Assembly: GCA_025458165.1 (NCBI GenBank)
Contig: JALOTB010000072.1
Span: 1 to 61,647 of the forward strand
Direction: 5' to 3'
Length of the DNA: 61,647 bases
Source of the DNA: Chromatiaceae bacterium
Lineage (GTDB): Bacteria > Pseudomonadota > Gammaproteobacteria > Chromatiales > Chromatiaceae
Shown one piece after another: positions 16,161-24,987 of this stretch. The position numbers and the translations under genes are program-made. The first letter of the stretch is position 1; every line of letters starts with the position of its first letter. Below the pieces are notes generated by a model that saw only the letters and a program-made list of their open reading frames with translations, ran no database searches and had not been told where the DNA came from.

Positions 16161-17351
16161 ATGCCAAAATCCCCACTCGTTCTTGTCCTAGCCGCCGGTT
16201 TCTCGGTCGGGCTGATCTCGGCGGCGGCCTTCTCCTCCTGGGCGCCGCCGAACCGCGGAACGGCCTCCGGGGCCGAGCGTGGACTCCTTGCCGATCCGGC
16301 CGACCGCGAGACCAGCATCGCCATCGATCTCGCTGACGGCGATACCCTCGACCGACTGAGCACCGACCTTGCGACCAAGCGCGTCGTCTACGTCGGCGAG
16401 ACCCACGACCGCTACGACCACCATCTCAATCAGCTCGCCATCATCCGCGGGCTGCACGAGCGAGGGGTTGATGTCGCGGTGGGCATGGAGTTCTTCCAGG
16501 AGCCCTTCCAGGCGCACCTTGACCAATACGTCGCCGGTGAGATCCCCGAGAAGGCCCTGCTCAAGCGCACCGAGTATTACGAGCGCTGGCGCTACGACTT
16601 CCGGCTCTACCGCGCCATCTTGGAGTATGCCCAGCGCCATCGCATCCCGTTGGTTGCGCTCAACGCCCCGTCCGAGCTGGTCGCGAAGGTCTCACAAGGT
16701 GGTCTGGGCGATCTTCCGCCCGAGGACCGAGCCCGTCTACCCGCCGACCTGAGCGACCCCGAGCCGGCCTACCAGGCCCGGCTGCGGCCGATCTTCGAGG
16801 CGCACGGCAAGACCTCGGACGAGCGCTTCCGCCGCTTCGTCGAGGTCCAGATGCTCTGGGACGAGCACATGGCGCGGGTCGCCCGCGACTACCTGGTCGA
16901 GAACCCCGGCAAGGTGATGGTCGTGCTCGCGGGCTCCGGTCACGTCGCCTACCCCGACGCCATCCCCGGTCGCCTGGCCCGCATGCTGCCTGGTGACCAC
17001 GCGGTCGTCGTGACCGGCCCCGATGCCCATTTCGACGGGGGCCGGTTCGACGTCAGGCTCGCCGAGCGCGACGCGGACCTGCCGCCCCGTGGCCGCCTGG
17101 GGATTGCCTTCACCAACGAGCAGGAGCGGGTGATCCTCACCGGTATCAACCCAGAGGGACCCGCCGCCGCGACCGGCTTGCAGCCGGGCGACCGGGTGCT
17201 CAGCATCGCCGGCGAGACCATCACCGGCCCCAACGACATCACGCTCGCCCTGCTCGACCGCGGTCCGGGCGAGCAGGTGTGGGTTGAGATCGAGCGGCCG
17301 GGGGAGGGTGGTACCGGCTCTCGCATCGCCGGCGCGGTGACGCTGTTTTAG
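16161..17351 (+). CDS. ChaN-family haem-binding-like protein with C-terminal PDZ domain
   Basis: The 396-aa secreted or membrane-anchored protein has a signal-like N-terminus and a ChaN/Tiki-like domain: VVYVGETHDRYDHHLNQL, VAVGMEFFQEPFQ, and LAGSGHVAYPDAIPGRL. The paired GETHD and GSGH histidines are family hallmarks, associated in known members with haem or metal binding. A PDZ domain (about residues 300-390) follows with ILTGINPEGPAAATGLQPGDRVL. The PDZ addition is found in some proteobacterial ChaN proteins and suggests binding of protein C-termini. The DCC-family gene follows after 9 bases. Confidence 0.85.
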   Translation: MPKSPLVLVLAAGFSVGLISAAAFSSWAPPNRGTASGAERGLLADPADRETSIAIDLADGDTLDRLSTDLATKRVVYVGETHDRYDHHLNQLAIIRGLHERGVDVAVGMEFFQEPFQAHLDQYVAGEIPEKALLKRTEYYERWRYDFRLYRAILEYAQRHRIPLVALNAPSELVAKVSQGGLGDLPPEDRARLPADLSDPEPAYQARLRPIFEAHGKTSDERFRRFVEVQMLWDEHMARVARDYLVENPGKVMVVLAGSGHVAYPDAIPGRLARMLPGDHAVVVTGPDAHFDGGRFDVRLAERDADLPPRGRLGIAFTNEQERVILTGINPEGPAAATGLQPGDRVLSIAGETITGPNDITLALLDRGPGEQVWVEIERPGEGGTGSRIAGAVTLF

Positions 17352-17360
17352 GACGCGGCC

Positions 17361-17729
17361 ATGCAACCGGCCATGTACTACGACGGAAGCTGCCCGCTCT
17401 GCCGCCGCGAGGTGGCCCACTACCGTCGCCTGGACCGCGATCAGCGGGTACGCTGGGTCGACATCAGCCGCGAGCCCGATGCGCTCGACGCCCTTGGGAT
17501 CGATCTCAGCACCGCGATGCGCCGGCTCCACGCCACCGACGAGTCGGGCCGGCTCGTCTCCGGGGTCCCGGCCTTCGTTGCCATCTGGCGCCAGCTCCCC
17601 GGCTACCGGCACCTGGCGCGGGCGGTGGTGGGGCTCGGCCTCACCCCGCTGCTCGACTGGGGCTACAACCGCTTCGCCGACTGGCGCTTCCGCCGGCAGT
17701 GCGGGGCCGGGGCTTGCGCCAGCCGCTGA
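17361..17729 (+). CDS. DCC-family thiol-disulfide oxidoreductase-like protein (DUF393)
   Basis: The 122-aa product has the motif YYDGSCPLCRREVAHY, with two cysteines spaced as in thioredoxin-like redox sites, and WVDISREPDAL, both typical of DUF393. A C-terminal CGAGAC pair could bind metal or form a disulfide. Probably a cytoplasmic redox protein. It follows the ChaN-PDZ gene after 9 bases and is likely co-transcribed. Confidence 0.8.
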   Translation: MQPAMYYDGSCPLCRREVAHYRRLDRDQRVRWVDISREPDALDALGIDLSTAMRRLHATDESGRLVSGVPAFVAIWRQLPGYRHLARAVVGLGLTPLLDWGYNRFADWRFRRQCGAGACASR

Positions 17730-17760
17730 GGGTCGGGAGCACGAGAGGAATCGAGGCGCC

Positions 17761-19917
17761 TCACCACTCCCGGAGACCGGCCAGCCAGGGCCGCCCCAGG
17801 AAGAGATAGAAGGCATCGTTTCCGCCGTCGCCAATGCCGTAGCCGACATAGACCGGTCCGAGAATGGTGTCGGCGCCGAGGAAGAGGCTTCCCCCGTAGC
17901 GCAGATCGTCGAAGCCGATATCGTCGCGCTCCTGCCAGACGTTGCCGATCTCGAACGAGCCCCCTGCGTAGGTCCGGACCAGACTGGTTCCCAAATCGCG
18001 AAGATAGATCGTCCGGGCAAGGGCCGCGTAGGGTCCCGAGAGATCCCGCTGGTTGAAGCCCGAGAGATTGAGGAAGCCGCCCATCCGGAAGAAGCTCTCC
18101 GGCGGCGTCGAACCGCCAATGTTACCGCCCAGGCTGAGACCGCCGAGCAAGCTGTCTCGGCCCCAAGTGCCGGCGCGCAAGAGGCTCAGGCCCGCGAGCT
18201 CGTAGTCATTCGACGAGCCCAGCCAATCCCGGGCGATGACCCCGTAGGCGCTGCCGAACCAGCCCGAGCGCGGGAAGTTGAGGCTGTCGAGGGTATCGAC
18301 GGAGAGCCCGAGCTGGAGCTCTCCGACGTCGAAGGTGTAGGACGGGAAATCCGGCCCGCCCACCTGGACGTCGGCGTCTCCGGCATAGCGGGAATAGCGC
18401 AACCCAAGCCGGCCCCAGTTACCCAAATTGCGACCGCCCTCCAACAAGCCGCCCCAGCGCACGACCTGGTACTCGGCCACCGGGGTATCTCCCGAGTCCG
18501 AGCCCAAGATCCGGAGGTTGTTGGAGGTCACACCCACGCCAACGTCCAGATACCAGCGCTCCGCGGCGTCCAACGGCTGATAAAGGCCAGTGGTCAGGCC
18601 CGGCTCCTCGCCGAGACGCAGGATCGTGCGCCACTCAGCATTCAAGCGGTTAACTGGCGCCATGGTGTAGGCCGCGCCGATGTTAAACATCGAGTCACCG
18701 CCACCGCTGGAGGAGAGCTCCAGTCCGCCCTGCAGCGAGCTGGTGCCCCAGGACTTCTGGCGCGCGGTGATGACCACACCGGTCTTGCCATCGCGCTCGA
18801 TGACCCGGTAGCGCACGCTCTCGAAGTTGTCCTGGTCGACCACCGTCGCGATGTCGCGGTCCAGTACGTCCGGATCGAGCCGATCTCCGGGCCTCAGGCT
18901 GATGCGGCCGGTGATCAGGGCGTCGTCGAGCCGCGAGTCGTTCTCGATCTCGACGAAGTCGATGACCGGAAGCGCGAAGTCCGCCTCCCCTCGCGCGGCT
19001 TGGTGCGCGGCATACTGCGCCGGCGAAACCCCCAGCCGAGCGAGCTCCGCACGCTTGGCGTCGGCGCCCTGCTCGCCGATGGCGGCCGCCTCGAGCAGCC
19101 GGTCGAACTGGCTCGACAGGACCTCGCGCTCCAACGGCGGCACGATCAAGATGTTGCCGATCTCCTCGCGCGTGCGCCTCGGCCCCCCCACGTCGACCGC
19201 GATCACGATGTCTGCCCCCATGGCCCGCACCGCGCTCACTGGGAGGTTCATCGCCAGCCCACCGTCCACCAGCAACCGGTCACCGATTTCGACCGGGGCG
19301 AAGACCGCGGGCACGGCCATGCTGGCGCGGATAGCGGCGGCGAGGTCGCCCTCGCCGAGGACCACCACCTCACCGGTGACCACGTCGGTTGCCACGGCAC
19401 GGAAGGGGATCGCGAGCCGGTCGAAGTCCTGCACCTCGGAGGCCGCCAGCGTGTAGCGGCGCAGCGCGAGCTCCAGCGTCTGACCCTGGATCAAGGCGGG
19501 GACCAGCTCGACCCGCCGCTCTTTCTCGATCACCCCCGGCCGCCGGTCGATGAGGAAGGTGCGGTCGTCCTGCTTGCGGCGGTAGCGGCGCTCCTCGCGC
19601 GGGGGCTTGTCGTCGAAGATCGCAGTCCAGTCGATGTCCTTCATCGCCTGCTCGATCTGCCCGGTCGACATGCCGGTGGCATAGAGTCCGCCGACCACCG
19701 CGCCCATGGAGGTCCCGACGATGTAGTCAACCGGGATGCGCAGCTCCTCGAGGCGCTTGAGCACGCCTAGATGCGCCCCACCCCGCGCCCCGCCGCCGCC
19801 GAGGGCGAGGCCGATCTTCGGCCGCTCGCCGGCGATGGCGGTGGGCAGGAACAGGATCAAGACGATCAATGCGAGGACGGGAAGCGCCGATGGCAGGCTC
19901 CGAGGGGACCGGTTCAC
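17761..19917 (-). CDS. PlpD-like patatin autotransporter (type Vd secretion)
   Basis: A GTG at 19917 preceded by AGGAG gives a 718-aa protein with a signal peptide. The patatin lipase domain has oxyanion GGGGARGGAHLG, nucleophile GTSMGAVVGG (Ser about 70) and DGGLAMNLPV with the dyad Asp. A POTRA-like region and a C-terminal BamA/surface-antigen beta-barrel ending in a terminal aromatic (GLREW) follow. This lipase-POTRA-barrel order defines PlpD-type autotransporters, in which the lipase is exported across the outer membrane and may be released. An upstream ATG at 20028 would add a cysteine-rich stretch before the signal peptide and is less likely. It converges with the DCC-family gene. Confidence 0.85.
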   Translation of the reverse strand: MNRSPRSLPSALPVLALIVLILFLPTAIAGERPKIGLALGGGGARGGAHLGVLKRLEELRIPVDYIVGTSMGAVVGGLYATGMSTGQIEQAMKDIDWTAIFDDKPPREERRYRRKQDDRTFLIDRRPGVIEKERRVELVPALIQGQTLELALRRYTLAASEVQDFDRLAIPFRAVATDVVTGEVVVLGEGDLAAAIRASMAVPAVFAPVEIGDRLLVDGGLAMNLPVSAVRAMGADIVIAVDVGGPRRTREEIGNILIVPPLEREVLSSQFDRLLEAAAIGEQGADAKRAELARLGVSPAQYAAHQAARGEADFALPVIDFVEIENDSRLDDALITGRISLRPGDRLDPDVLDRDIATVVDQDNFESVRYRVIERDGKTGVVITARQKSWGTSSLQGGLELSSSGGGDSMFNIGAAYTMAPVNRLNAEWRTILRLGEEPGLTTGLYQPLDAAERWYLDVGVGVTSNNLRILGSDSGDTPVAEYQVVRWGGLLEGGRNLGNWGRLGLRYSRYAGDADVQVGGPDFPSYTFDVGELQLGLSVDTLDSLNFPRSGWFGSAYGVIARDWLGSSNDYELAGLSLLRAGTWGRDSLLGGLSLGGNIGGSTPPESFFRMGGFLNLSGFNQRDLSGPYAALARTIYLRDLGTSLVRTYAGGSFEIGNVWQERDDIGFDDLRYGGSLFLGADTILGPVYVGYGIGDGGNDAFYLFLGRPWLAGLREW

Positions 19918-20105
19918 AGGCCGACTCCTGGGTTGGGCACACGATGGGCCCCGCGTGCATTGTGCATACAACGGGCAATCTGCCGGGCACCGCCTTTGGG
20001 CGGCTACACCACGCGTCGGCCGACGCACGGAGCGGCCGGGAGCGATCGCGTTCTGCCGCTAGCCAGGCGGCACCCCCGAGGCCGCGCACCCCAGGTCGAG
20101 TCGGC

Positions 20106-21005
20106 TCAAGGCCGACGCGCCCGGATGGTGTCGCCCGCCGCCGTGTGGAGCACGAGGGTCCCCTCCGCATCCAGGTCGAAACGCGAGACGGCCTCGAGCA
20201 GCCGCAGGTAGCGGCCCTCCTGCTCCATGAGCCCGTCCTCGCAGGCCATCATGGTCGAGGCCATCTGCGAGAGCGTCAGACCCTCACCCGTCAGGGTGTA
20301 GGACCCCATGAACCGGTTACACGAGCCTGCGCCGCTCACGCGTCCGTCCGCGCTGAAGGCCAGGGTGACCTTGGACCCGTCGATGATCGGCTGTCCGGCG
20401 ATCTCGTCGACGGCCCACTCGTCGCCCTGCAACAGGCTGGCCGGGTCGCCGCCGCAGCCCCTGAGCTCATCACCGTCGAGCACAGCGACCACCGTGCGCG
20501 GGCGCGGCATGCCGGTCATGGTGTCGGTGCACAGTTGGTCGGCGATGCGCACCTCCAGGGCGCGGCCATCGACGTCGACTCGATAGCGGGTCAATCCCTC
20601 GGCGATCTCGGGGGGCGGAAGCGGCGCCGTGAACCGGCGCGCGCCGAGGTCGGTGACTAGGGTCAGCTCGGCGCCGGCGATCTCCAGGGACCAGAAGGGC
20701 TCGTTCCCGGTGGCGCGGAATGGGGGCTCCGGCACGGGTTGGCACTCCGGATAGGACTGCCCGCGCACCTCGAGCAGACCCCGGTCGCCCTTGCTCCAGA
20801 AGGTCGTGGTCGGATCGTCGACGGCTGTGTACTTGGCCCCGGACGCGGACACCACCGGGCGCATCGCAAAGGACTCGGCCCCAACGGTCAGCCGCAACCC
20901 CTCGCCGTCGACGATGACATCGATGCGCTGGTCGCCGCATTGCAGGGTGTCGCCGAAGGCGGCCGGGGCGAGCAGCAGGGCCGTGAGTAGGAGGCTGGTG
21001 CGCAT
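20106..21005 (-). CDS. Secreted META-domain protein with MliC-like N-terminus
   Basis: The 299-aa product has a signal peptide (LLLTALLLAPAAFG). A short MliC/C-type lysozyme-inhibitor-like segment follows (LQCGDQRIDV, AMRPVVSASGAKYTAVDDPTTTFWSKGDRGLLEV). Then come a YdhA-like middle (FRATGNEPFWSLEIAG) and a META/HslJ domain (VDEIAGQPI, GSCNRFMGSYTLTG, MMACEDGLMEQEGRYL). Such proteins are periplasmic or lipoprotein envelope factors. AGGAG lies 7 bases before the ATG at 21005, which sets the start. Confidence 0.82.
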   Translation of the reverse strand: MRTSLLLTALLLAPAAFGDTLQCGDQRIDVIVDGEGLRLTVGAESFAMRPVVSASGAKYTAVDDPTTTFWSKGDRGLLEVRGQSYPECQPVPEPPFRATGNEPFWSLEIAGAELTLVTDLGARRFTAPLPPPEIAEGLTRYRVDVDGRALEVRIADQLCTDTMTGMPRPRTVVAVLDGDELRGCGGDPASLLQGDEWAVDEIAGQPIIDGSKVTLAFSADGRVSGAGSCNRFMGSYTLTGEGLTLSQMASTMMACEDGLMEQEGRYLRLLEAVSRFDLDAEGTLVLHTAAGDTIRARRP

Positions 21006-21125
21006 CTTGGGGCTCCTATTCATGCGCAGCGGGTGCGATTGCAGAGTCGGGGGCTTTTGCTCGCGCGCGGCCCCCCGTGGCGGCGATGATCCACCGCCGG
21101 CCGGGGTGCCACACGCGGTCAACGG

Positions 21126-21359
21126 TCAGAAGCTGCCGCGCTGGTGCTCGTCGACGAGCACGCCACCCAGTGCACCGACGCCGGCACCGATGAGGGCGCC
21201 GCGGCCGGCATTGCCGCTGAAGGAGCCGATAGCCGCACCGGTACCTGCGCCGATGGCGGTGCCGCTGGCGACGCGCGAGCGGGAGGTATCGCCGCACCCC
21301 GTGACGGTGAGGGTGAGGGCGGCGGCGGCGATGACGAGTGGGATTGCGATCACTTTCAT
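21126..21359 (-). CDS. Glycine-zipper lipoprotein
   Basis: The 77-aa product has a lipoprotein signal ending TVTGC (lipobox cysteine) and a glycine-zipper segment with GxxxG spacing (GTAIGAGTGAAIGSFSGNAGRGALIGAG written in part), like Rick_17kDa/OsmB-type outer-membrane lipoproteins. It would be lipidated and may insert in or span the membrane. It shares strand and region with the META protein gene but is separated by about 120 bases. Confidence 0.85.
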   Translation of the reverse strand: MKVIAIPLVIAAAALTLTVTGCGDTSRSRVASGTAIGAGTGAAIGSFSGNAGRGALIGAGVGALGGVLVDEHQRGSF

Positions 21360-21442
21360 AGGTCATGCTCCGAACAAGAAATGAAACATCAAAAGTTTGA
21401 ATTGTCGGCCGTCCCAGGCCTCCGGGCAGGGTCCAGCCGACC

Positions 21443-22219
21443 TCACTTAATCGTGGTCAGAAGCTCGGCGAGGAACGCATCGTACCGATCGACCGTGATT
21501 TGACCCAGGCGTGGATACTCGAAGTCCAAGATGAAATACAGGGTGAGAGAGAGAAGAGCGGCGAAGACCAACATATGCAGCGGGTCTGGCCGACTGTTTG
21601 CCGCCTGGGCGTGACCAGCGAGCAGCCCGGCGAGCACGGCGAACCCAACCAGCAAGGCGATCACCGCCTGGTGACCCTTGATGCGGGACGCGGCGAAGCG
21701 GCTGTTCGTCAGGTCGAAGCTCTCGTTCATCGGCGGCAGCAGGAGGCTCGCGACCTGCGGGCGGCCGTCGCGCATGGCCGACTCGACGGACTTGCTCCAG
21801 ATCTCCGCCTCCAGGCCGTGCATCTTTGCGACCAAGGCTGGCATCTGCTCGGGGTCCGTGGAGATCCTGCCCGCCTCGACCAGCCCGGCGACGTACTGGC
21901 GGAAGAGGTCGCGGATCGGCTCCTGGTCGGGGGCCGGGAGGAGGTCGATCCGCATCCAGGTGGTCCCCAGCGCGTTGACCTGCTGGACGATCAGGTCGCG
22001 GCGATGCTCGAAACGCGAGGCGGCGCCGGTGAAGGTGAAGGCGATCAGCAGGCCGAGCAGGGCGAATACCGCGCCATCCACGGCGCCGAACCCGGCGGTC
22101 TCCTCCTTGGCCAGCCTCGCGAGCCGCCGGCGGCCGATCCAGAGCCCGATGACCTGCGCCAGGATGAGGGCCAGGAAGAGAACGGCCGCAAGGACGGCCG
22201 CCTGAGCAAGGGGATTCAC
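21443..22219 (-). CDS. DUF4239 (bestrophin-like) membrane protein
   Basis: The 258-aa protein has two N-terminal helices, a soluble helical middle (about residues 70-180) and two C-terminal helices. GAVDGAVFALLGLLIAFTFTGAASRFEHRRDLIVQQVNA is the typical start of DUF4239, here split by a short loop. The end FILDFEYPRLGQITVD is also typical. Function is unknown; remote similarity to bestrophin channels has been proposed. It is upstream of the glycine-zipper gene on the same strand. Confidence 0.8.
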   Translation of the reverse strand: MNPLAQAAVLAAVLFLALILAQVIGLWIGRRRLARLAKEETAGFGAVDGAVFALLGLLIAFTFTGAASRFEHRRDLIVQQVNALGTTWMRIDLLPAPDQEPIRDLFRQYVAGLVEAGRISTDPEQMPALVAKMHGLEAEIWSKSVESAMRDGRPQVASLLLPPMNESFDLTNSRFAASRIKGHQAVIALLVGFAVLAGLLAGHAQAANSRPDPLHMLVFAALLSLTLYFILDFEYPRLGQITVDRYDAFLAELLTTIK

Positions 22220-22258
22220 GACATCGAGCTCCGGGGATACGGGGCGGCGAGGATGCGG

Positions 22259-22444
22259 CTATTCGGATTCCACCTTGGCGAGGGCGTCCCGCAGCGCGCC
22301 GAGGATGAGGGTCTTGGCCGCCTGCTCGTCGAGCTCCGGAACCTCCCAGCCCATGATGCGGCAGTACTTCTTCACCAGGTGCCGGAGGTCGTCGTCCAGC
22401 TCGGCGCGATAGCGCGCCATCTCGATCTGCTCGATGCTCGCCAT
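22259..22444 (-). CDS. Small conserved-looking hypothetical protein, 61 aa
   Basis: A 61-aa soluble helical protein (AELDDDLRHLVKKYCRIMGW, LDEQAAKTLILGALRDAL). The ATG is preceded by GGAG (GGAGACCCCCATG). Codon use and composition fit a real gene. It lies 39 bases upstream of the DUF4239 gene on the same strand and may be co-transcribed. No known domain recognised. Confidence 0.6.
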   Translation of the reverse strand: MASIEQIEMARYRAELDDDLRHLVKKYCRIMGWEVPELDEQAAKTLILGALRDALAKVESE

Positions 22445-22688
22445 GGGGGTCTCCGTTAGAAACGAGCGGGGCTGCGGATCGTCGCCTCCACGAGCTGCAC
22501 GCTACACCAGCGCCTCCCTGGCCACAAGCTCCCGCGGGTTACCGAAAATTAATGGGGTGTTAAGCCTGCCGCAAGGCGCCTTGAGGCACAGTTCGCGGCA
22601 CTGGCCTCAGGTCCAGCGCCGCCCTTCGCGGGAGACGCGGTCGGACAGGGCCGACACCGGCAACAACCCTTCAAGTAGGAGCTGATCC

Positions 22689-24173
22689 GTGACCCAGCCA
22701 AACCCGTCAATGAAACCGAGCCACCCGACCCAGCGCCGTACGTTGATCGCCGGGGCCGTCGCCCTGGCCCTCGCCGCCGGCGGCGTCGCCCTGGCGCAGA
22801 TCCAATCCCCGCAGGCGGCAGCCGCACCCTCCAGCACGCCGACCGCTACGGTCCCCTACAAGACGCCGGTGGCGATGCCGAGCTTCGCCGACGTGGCGGA
22901 GCGGGTCACCCCCGCCGTGGTCAACGTGACCACGGTCTCCAGCACCAACACCCCGGTCTTGCCCCGGGGTCACCACGGCATACCGCAGGACGGGCCCATG
23001 GGCGAGCTCTTCAAGCGCTTCTTCGAGCAGCCCGGGCTCAACCTCCCGCAGCGGGTGCAGGCCGCGGGGTCCGGGTTCCTCATCGACCCGGAGGGGTACA
23101 TCGTCACCAATCATCACGTGGTCGAGGGGGTCAACGAGGTGACGGTCACCCTGAGCGACGGGACCAAGCACAAGGCGCAGGTCGTCGGTCGCGACGACAA
23201 GACCGATCTCGCGCTGCTCAAGGTCGACGCCGGGCGCCCCCTGCCCTTCGTCGAGCTCGGCGACTCCGGCGCGACCCGCGTCGGCGACTGGGTGCTGGCG
23301 GTCGGCAACCCGTTCGGACTCGGCGGCTCGGTGAACGCCGGCATCGTCTCGGCGCGCGGGCGCGACATCAACTCCGGCCCCTATGACGACTACATCCAAA
23401 TCGACGCCCCGATCAACCGCGGACACTCCGGCGGGCCATTGTTCGACGCCTACGGGCGGGTGATCGGGGTCAACACCGCGATCTACTCGCCGACGGGCGG
23501 CAACGTCGGGATCGGCTTCGCCATCCCGGCCGAGACGGTGCGCTCGGTGGTTGCCGACCTGCGTGCCCACGGACGGGTCGAGCGCGGCTGGCTCGGTGTG
23601 CAGATCCAGCCGATCACCGAGGAGCTGGCCGCCGGGCTCGGACTGACCGGCACCCAGGGCGTACTGATCGCCGACGTGCTGCCGCAGGGCCCGGCCGCCG
23701 GCTCGCAGCTCCAGGCCGGCGACGTGATCCTCGAGGCCAATGGTCAGTCGATCAAAGACTACAAGGACCTCCCCAAGATCGTCGCGGCGACCAAGGCCGG
23801 GACACCGATGCGGCTCGAGGTCGTCCGCGCGGGCCAGCCGCTCGCGATGACCGTCACCATCGGTCGCATGCCAGACGAGGAGCCGCTCGCCGAGGCCGAG
23901 ACCGCCCCCGCCGGAGAGGCGGAGCAGCCGCGGCTCGGGCTCTATCTGGCCCCGCTGACCCCGGAGCTGCGTGAGGAGCGGGTGCTGGGCGACACGAGCA
24001 CTGGTGTCCTGGTCGCCCGCGTCGAGCCGGGGAGCCCCGCGGAGCAGGCCGGCATCGAGGCGGGGAGCCTGATCTCGATGGTCGGCGGCGAGCGGGTGAA
24101 GCGCCCGGCGGTCCTGCTGCGCATCGAGAAGGACGGTAAGCCCATGTTCATCGCCGTGCCCCTCTCGGCCTGA
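22689..24173 (+). CDS. degP: DegP/HtrA-family periplasmic serine protease (Do-like)
   Basis: The 494-aa protein has a signal peptide with twin arginines (QRRTLIAG). The trypsin-like domain shows a catalytic triad: His143 in TNHHVVEG, Asp173 in KTDLALLKV and Ser247 in NRGHSGGPL. Two PDZ domains follow (about residues 285-375 and 405-490). The residue before the nucleophile is His where the family usually has Asn (GNSGG). It would degrade or chaperone misfolded envelope proteins. The GTG start is fixed by AGGAG about 7 bases upstream. A two-component system follows after a strong terminator. Confidence 0.93.
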   Translation: MTQPNPSMKPSHPTQRRTLIAGAVALALAAGGVALAQIQSPQAAAAPSSTPTATVPYKTPVAMPSFADVAERVTPAVVNVTTVSSTNTPVLPRGHHGIPQDGPMGELFKRFFEQPGLNLPQRVQAAGSGFLIDPEGYIVTNHHVVEGVNEVTVTLSDGTKHKAQVVGRDDKTDLALLKVDAGRPLPFVELGDSGATRVGDWVLAVGNPFGLGGSVNAGIVSARGRDINSGPYDDYIQIDAPINRGHSGGPLFDAYGRVIGVNTAIYSPTGGNVGIGFAIPAETVRSVVADLRAHGRVERGWLGVQIQPITEELAAGLGLTGTQGVLIADVLPQGPAAGSQLQAGDVILEANGQSIKDYKDLPKIVAATKAGTPMRLEVVRAGQPLAMTVTIGRMPDEEPLAEAETAPAGEAEQPRLGLYLAPLTPELREERVLGDTSTGVLVARVEPGSPAEQAGIEAGSLISMVGGERVKRPAVLLRIEKDGKPMFIAVPLSA

Positions 24174-24195
24174 GACCCCTCGGGCCTGCCTTCCC

Positions 24196-24234
24196 CGGGC
24201 GCCGCGAGCCTGCTCGCGGCGCCCGGCGCTTTTT
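24196..24234 (+). terminator. Rho-independent terminator after the DegP-type gene
   Basis: A stem of 12 bp (CGGGCGCCGCGA with its complement), extendable to 14 bp, spans 24196-24225. A T-run (CTTTTT) follows within 5 bases. It lies 22 bases past the protease stop codon and before the response-regulator gene, so it separates the two transcription units. Confidence 0.85.
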
Positions 24235-24312
24235 GGCGCGCGGCTCACACCCACATCCACCATCATCCGCATTGATTTGCGGACGTATTTCGTTTTCTGG
24301 ATGATTGCTCGG

Positions 24313-24987
24313 ATGCGTGTCCTGCTGATCGAAGACGACCGCCAGATGGCGGACTATCTGCGCAAGGCCCTGTGCGAGGTCGGCGCGGTCGCCGATCACG
24401 CCGCGGACGGGCGCGAGGGGCTGCTGCAAGCGGCGAGCGCCGACTACGACGTCCTCATCGTCGACCGCATGCTGCCCGGTCTGGACGGCCTGGCGATCGT
24501 GCGCACGCTGCGCGCCTCCGGCAACGGCACCCCCGTGCTCATCCTCTCGGCCCTGGGCGAGGTCGACGACCGGGTGCAGGGCCTGCGCGCCGGCGGCGAC
24601 GACTACCTGGTCAAGCCGTTCGCCTTCTCCGAGCTGCACGCCCGGCTGGAGGCCTTGCTGCGCCGTGGCAGCGGGGAGACCCCCGAGACCCGGCTGCGGG
24701 TCGCCGACCTGGAGCTCGACCTGCTCAAACGCGAGGCGAGCCGCGCCGGGCGCCCGATCCAGCTCCAGCCGCGGGAGTTCCGCCTGCTGGAGTATCTGAT
24801 GCGCCACGCCGGACAGGTGGTCACCCGCACCATGCTCCTGGAGCAGGTCTGGGACTACCACTTCGACCCCCAGACCAACGTCATCGACGTGCACATGAGC
24901 CGCCTGCGCGGCAAGGTCGACCGTGACTTCGATACCCCCCTGCTGCACACGGTACGCGGCGCGGGTTACATGATCCGCGAGCCATGA
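24313..24987 (+). CDS. OmpR/PhoB-family response regulator
   Basis: The 224-aa protein has a receiver domain with the acidic pair in LLIEDDRQ, the phosphoacceptor Asp in VLIVDRMLPG, and the Lys switch in DDYLVKPFAF. A winged-helix output domain follows with LTPREFRLLE-type text (LQPREFRLLEYL), VDVHMSRLRGKVD and the C-terminal VRGAGYMI. The first residues of the longer frame (from 24277) are not family-like, so ATG 24313 is chosen, with little ribosome-binding support. It overlaps the histidine kinase gene by four bases (ATGA). Confidence 0.9.
   Translation: MRVLLIEDDRQMADYLRKALCEVGAVADHAADGREGLLQAASADYDVLIVDRMLPGLDGLAIVRTLRASGNGTPVLILSALGEVDDRVQGLRAGGDDYLVKPFAFSELHARLEALLRRGSGETPETRLRVADLELDLLKREASRAGRPIQLQPREFRLLEYLMRHAGQVVTRTMLLEQVWDYHFDPQTNVIDVHMSRLRGKVDRDFDTPLLHTVRGAGYMIREP

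Noticed and set aside
17479..19770. 763-aa plus-strand frame opposite the patatin autotransporter gene
   Set aside because: No recognisable domain; the minus strand has catalytic motifs and a signal peptide.
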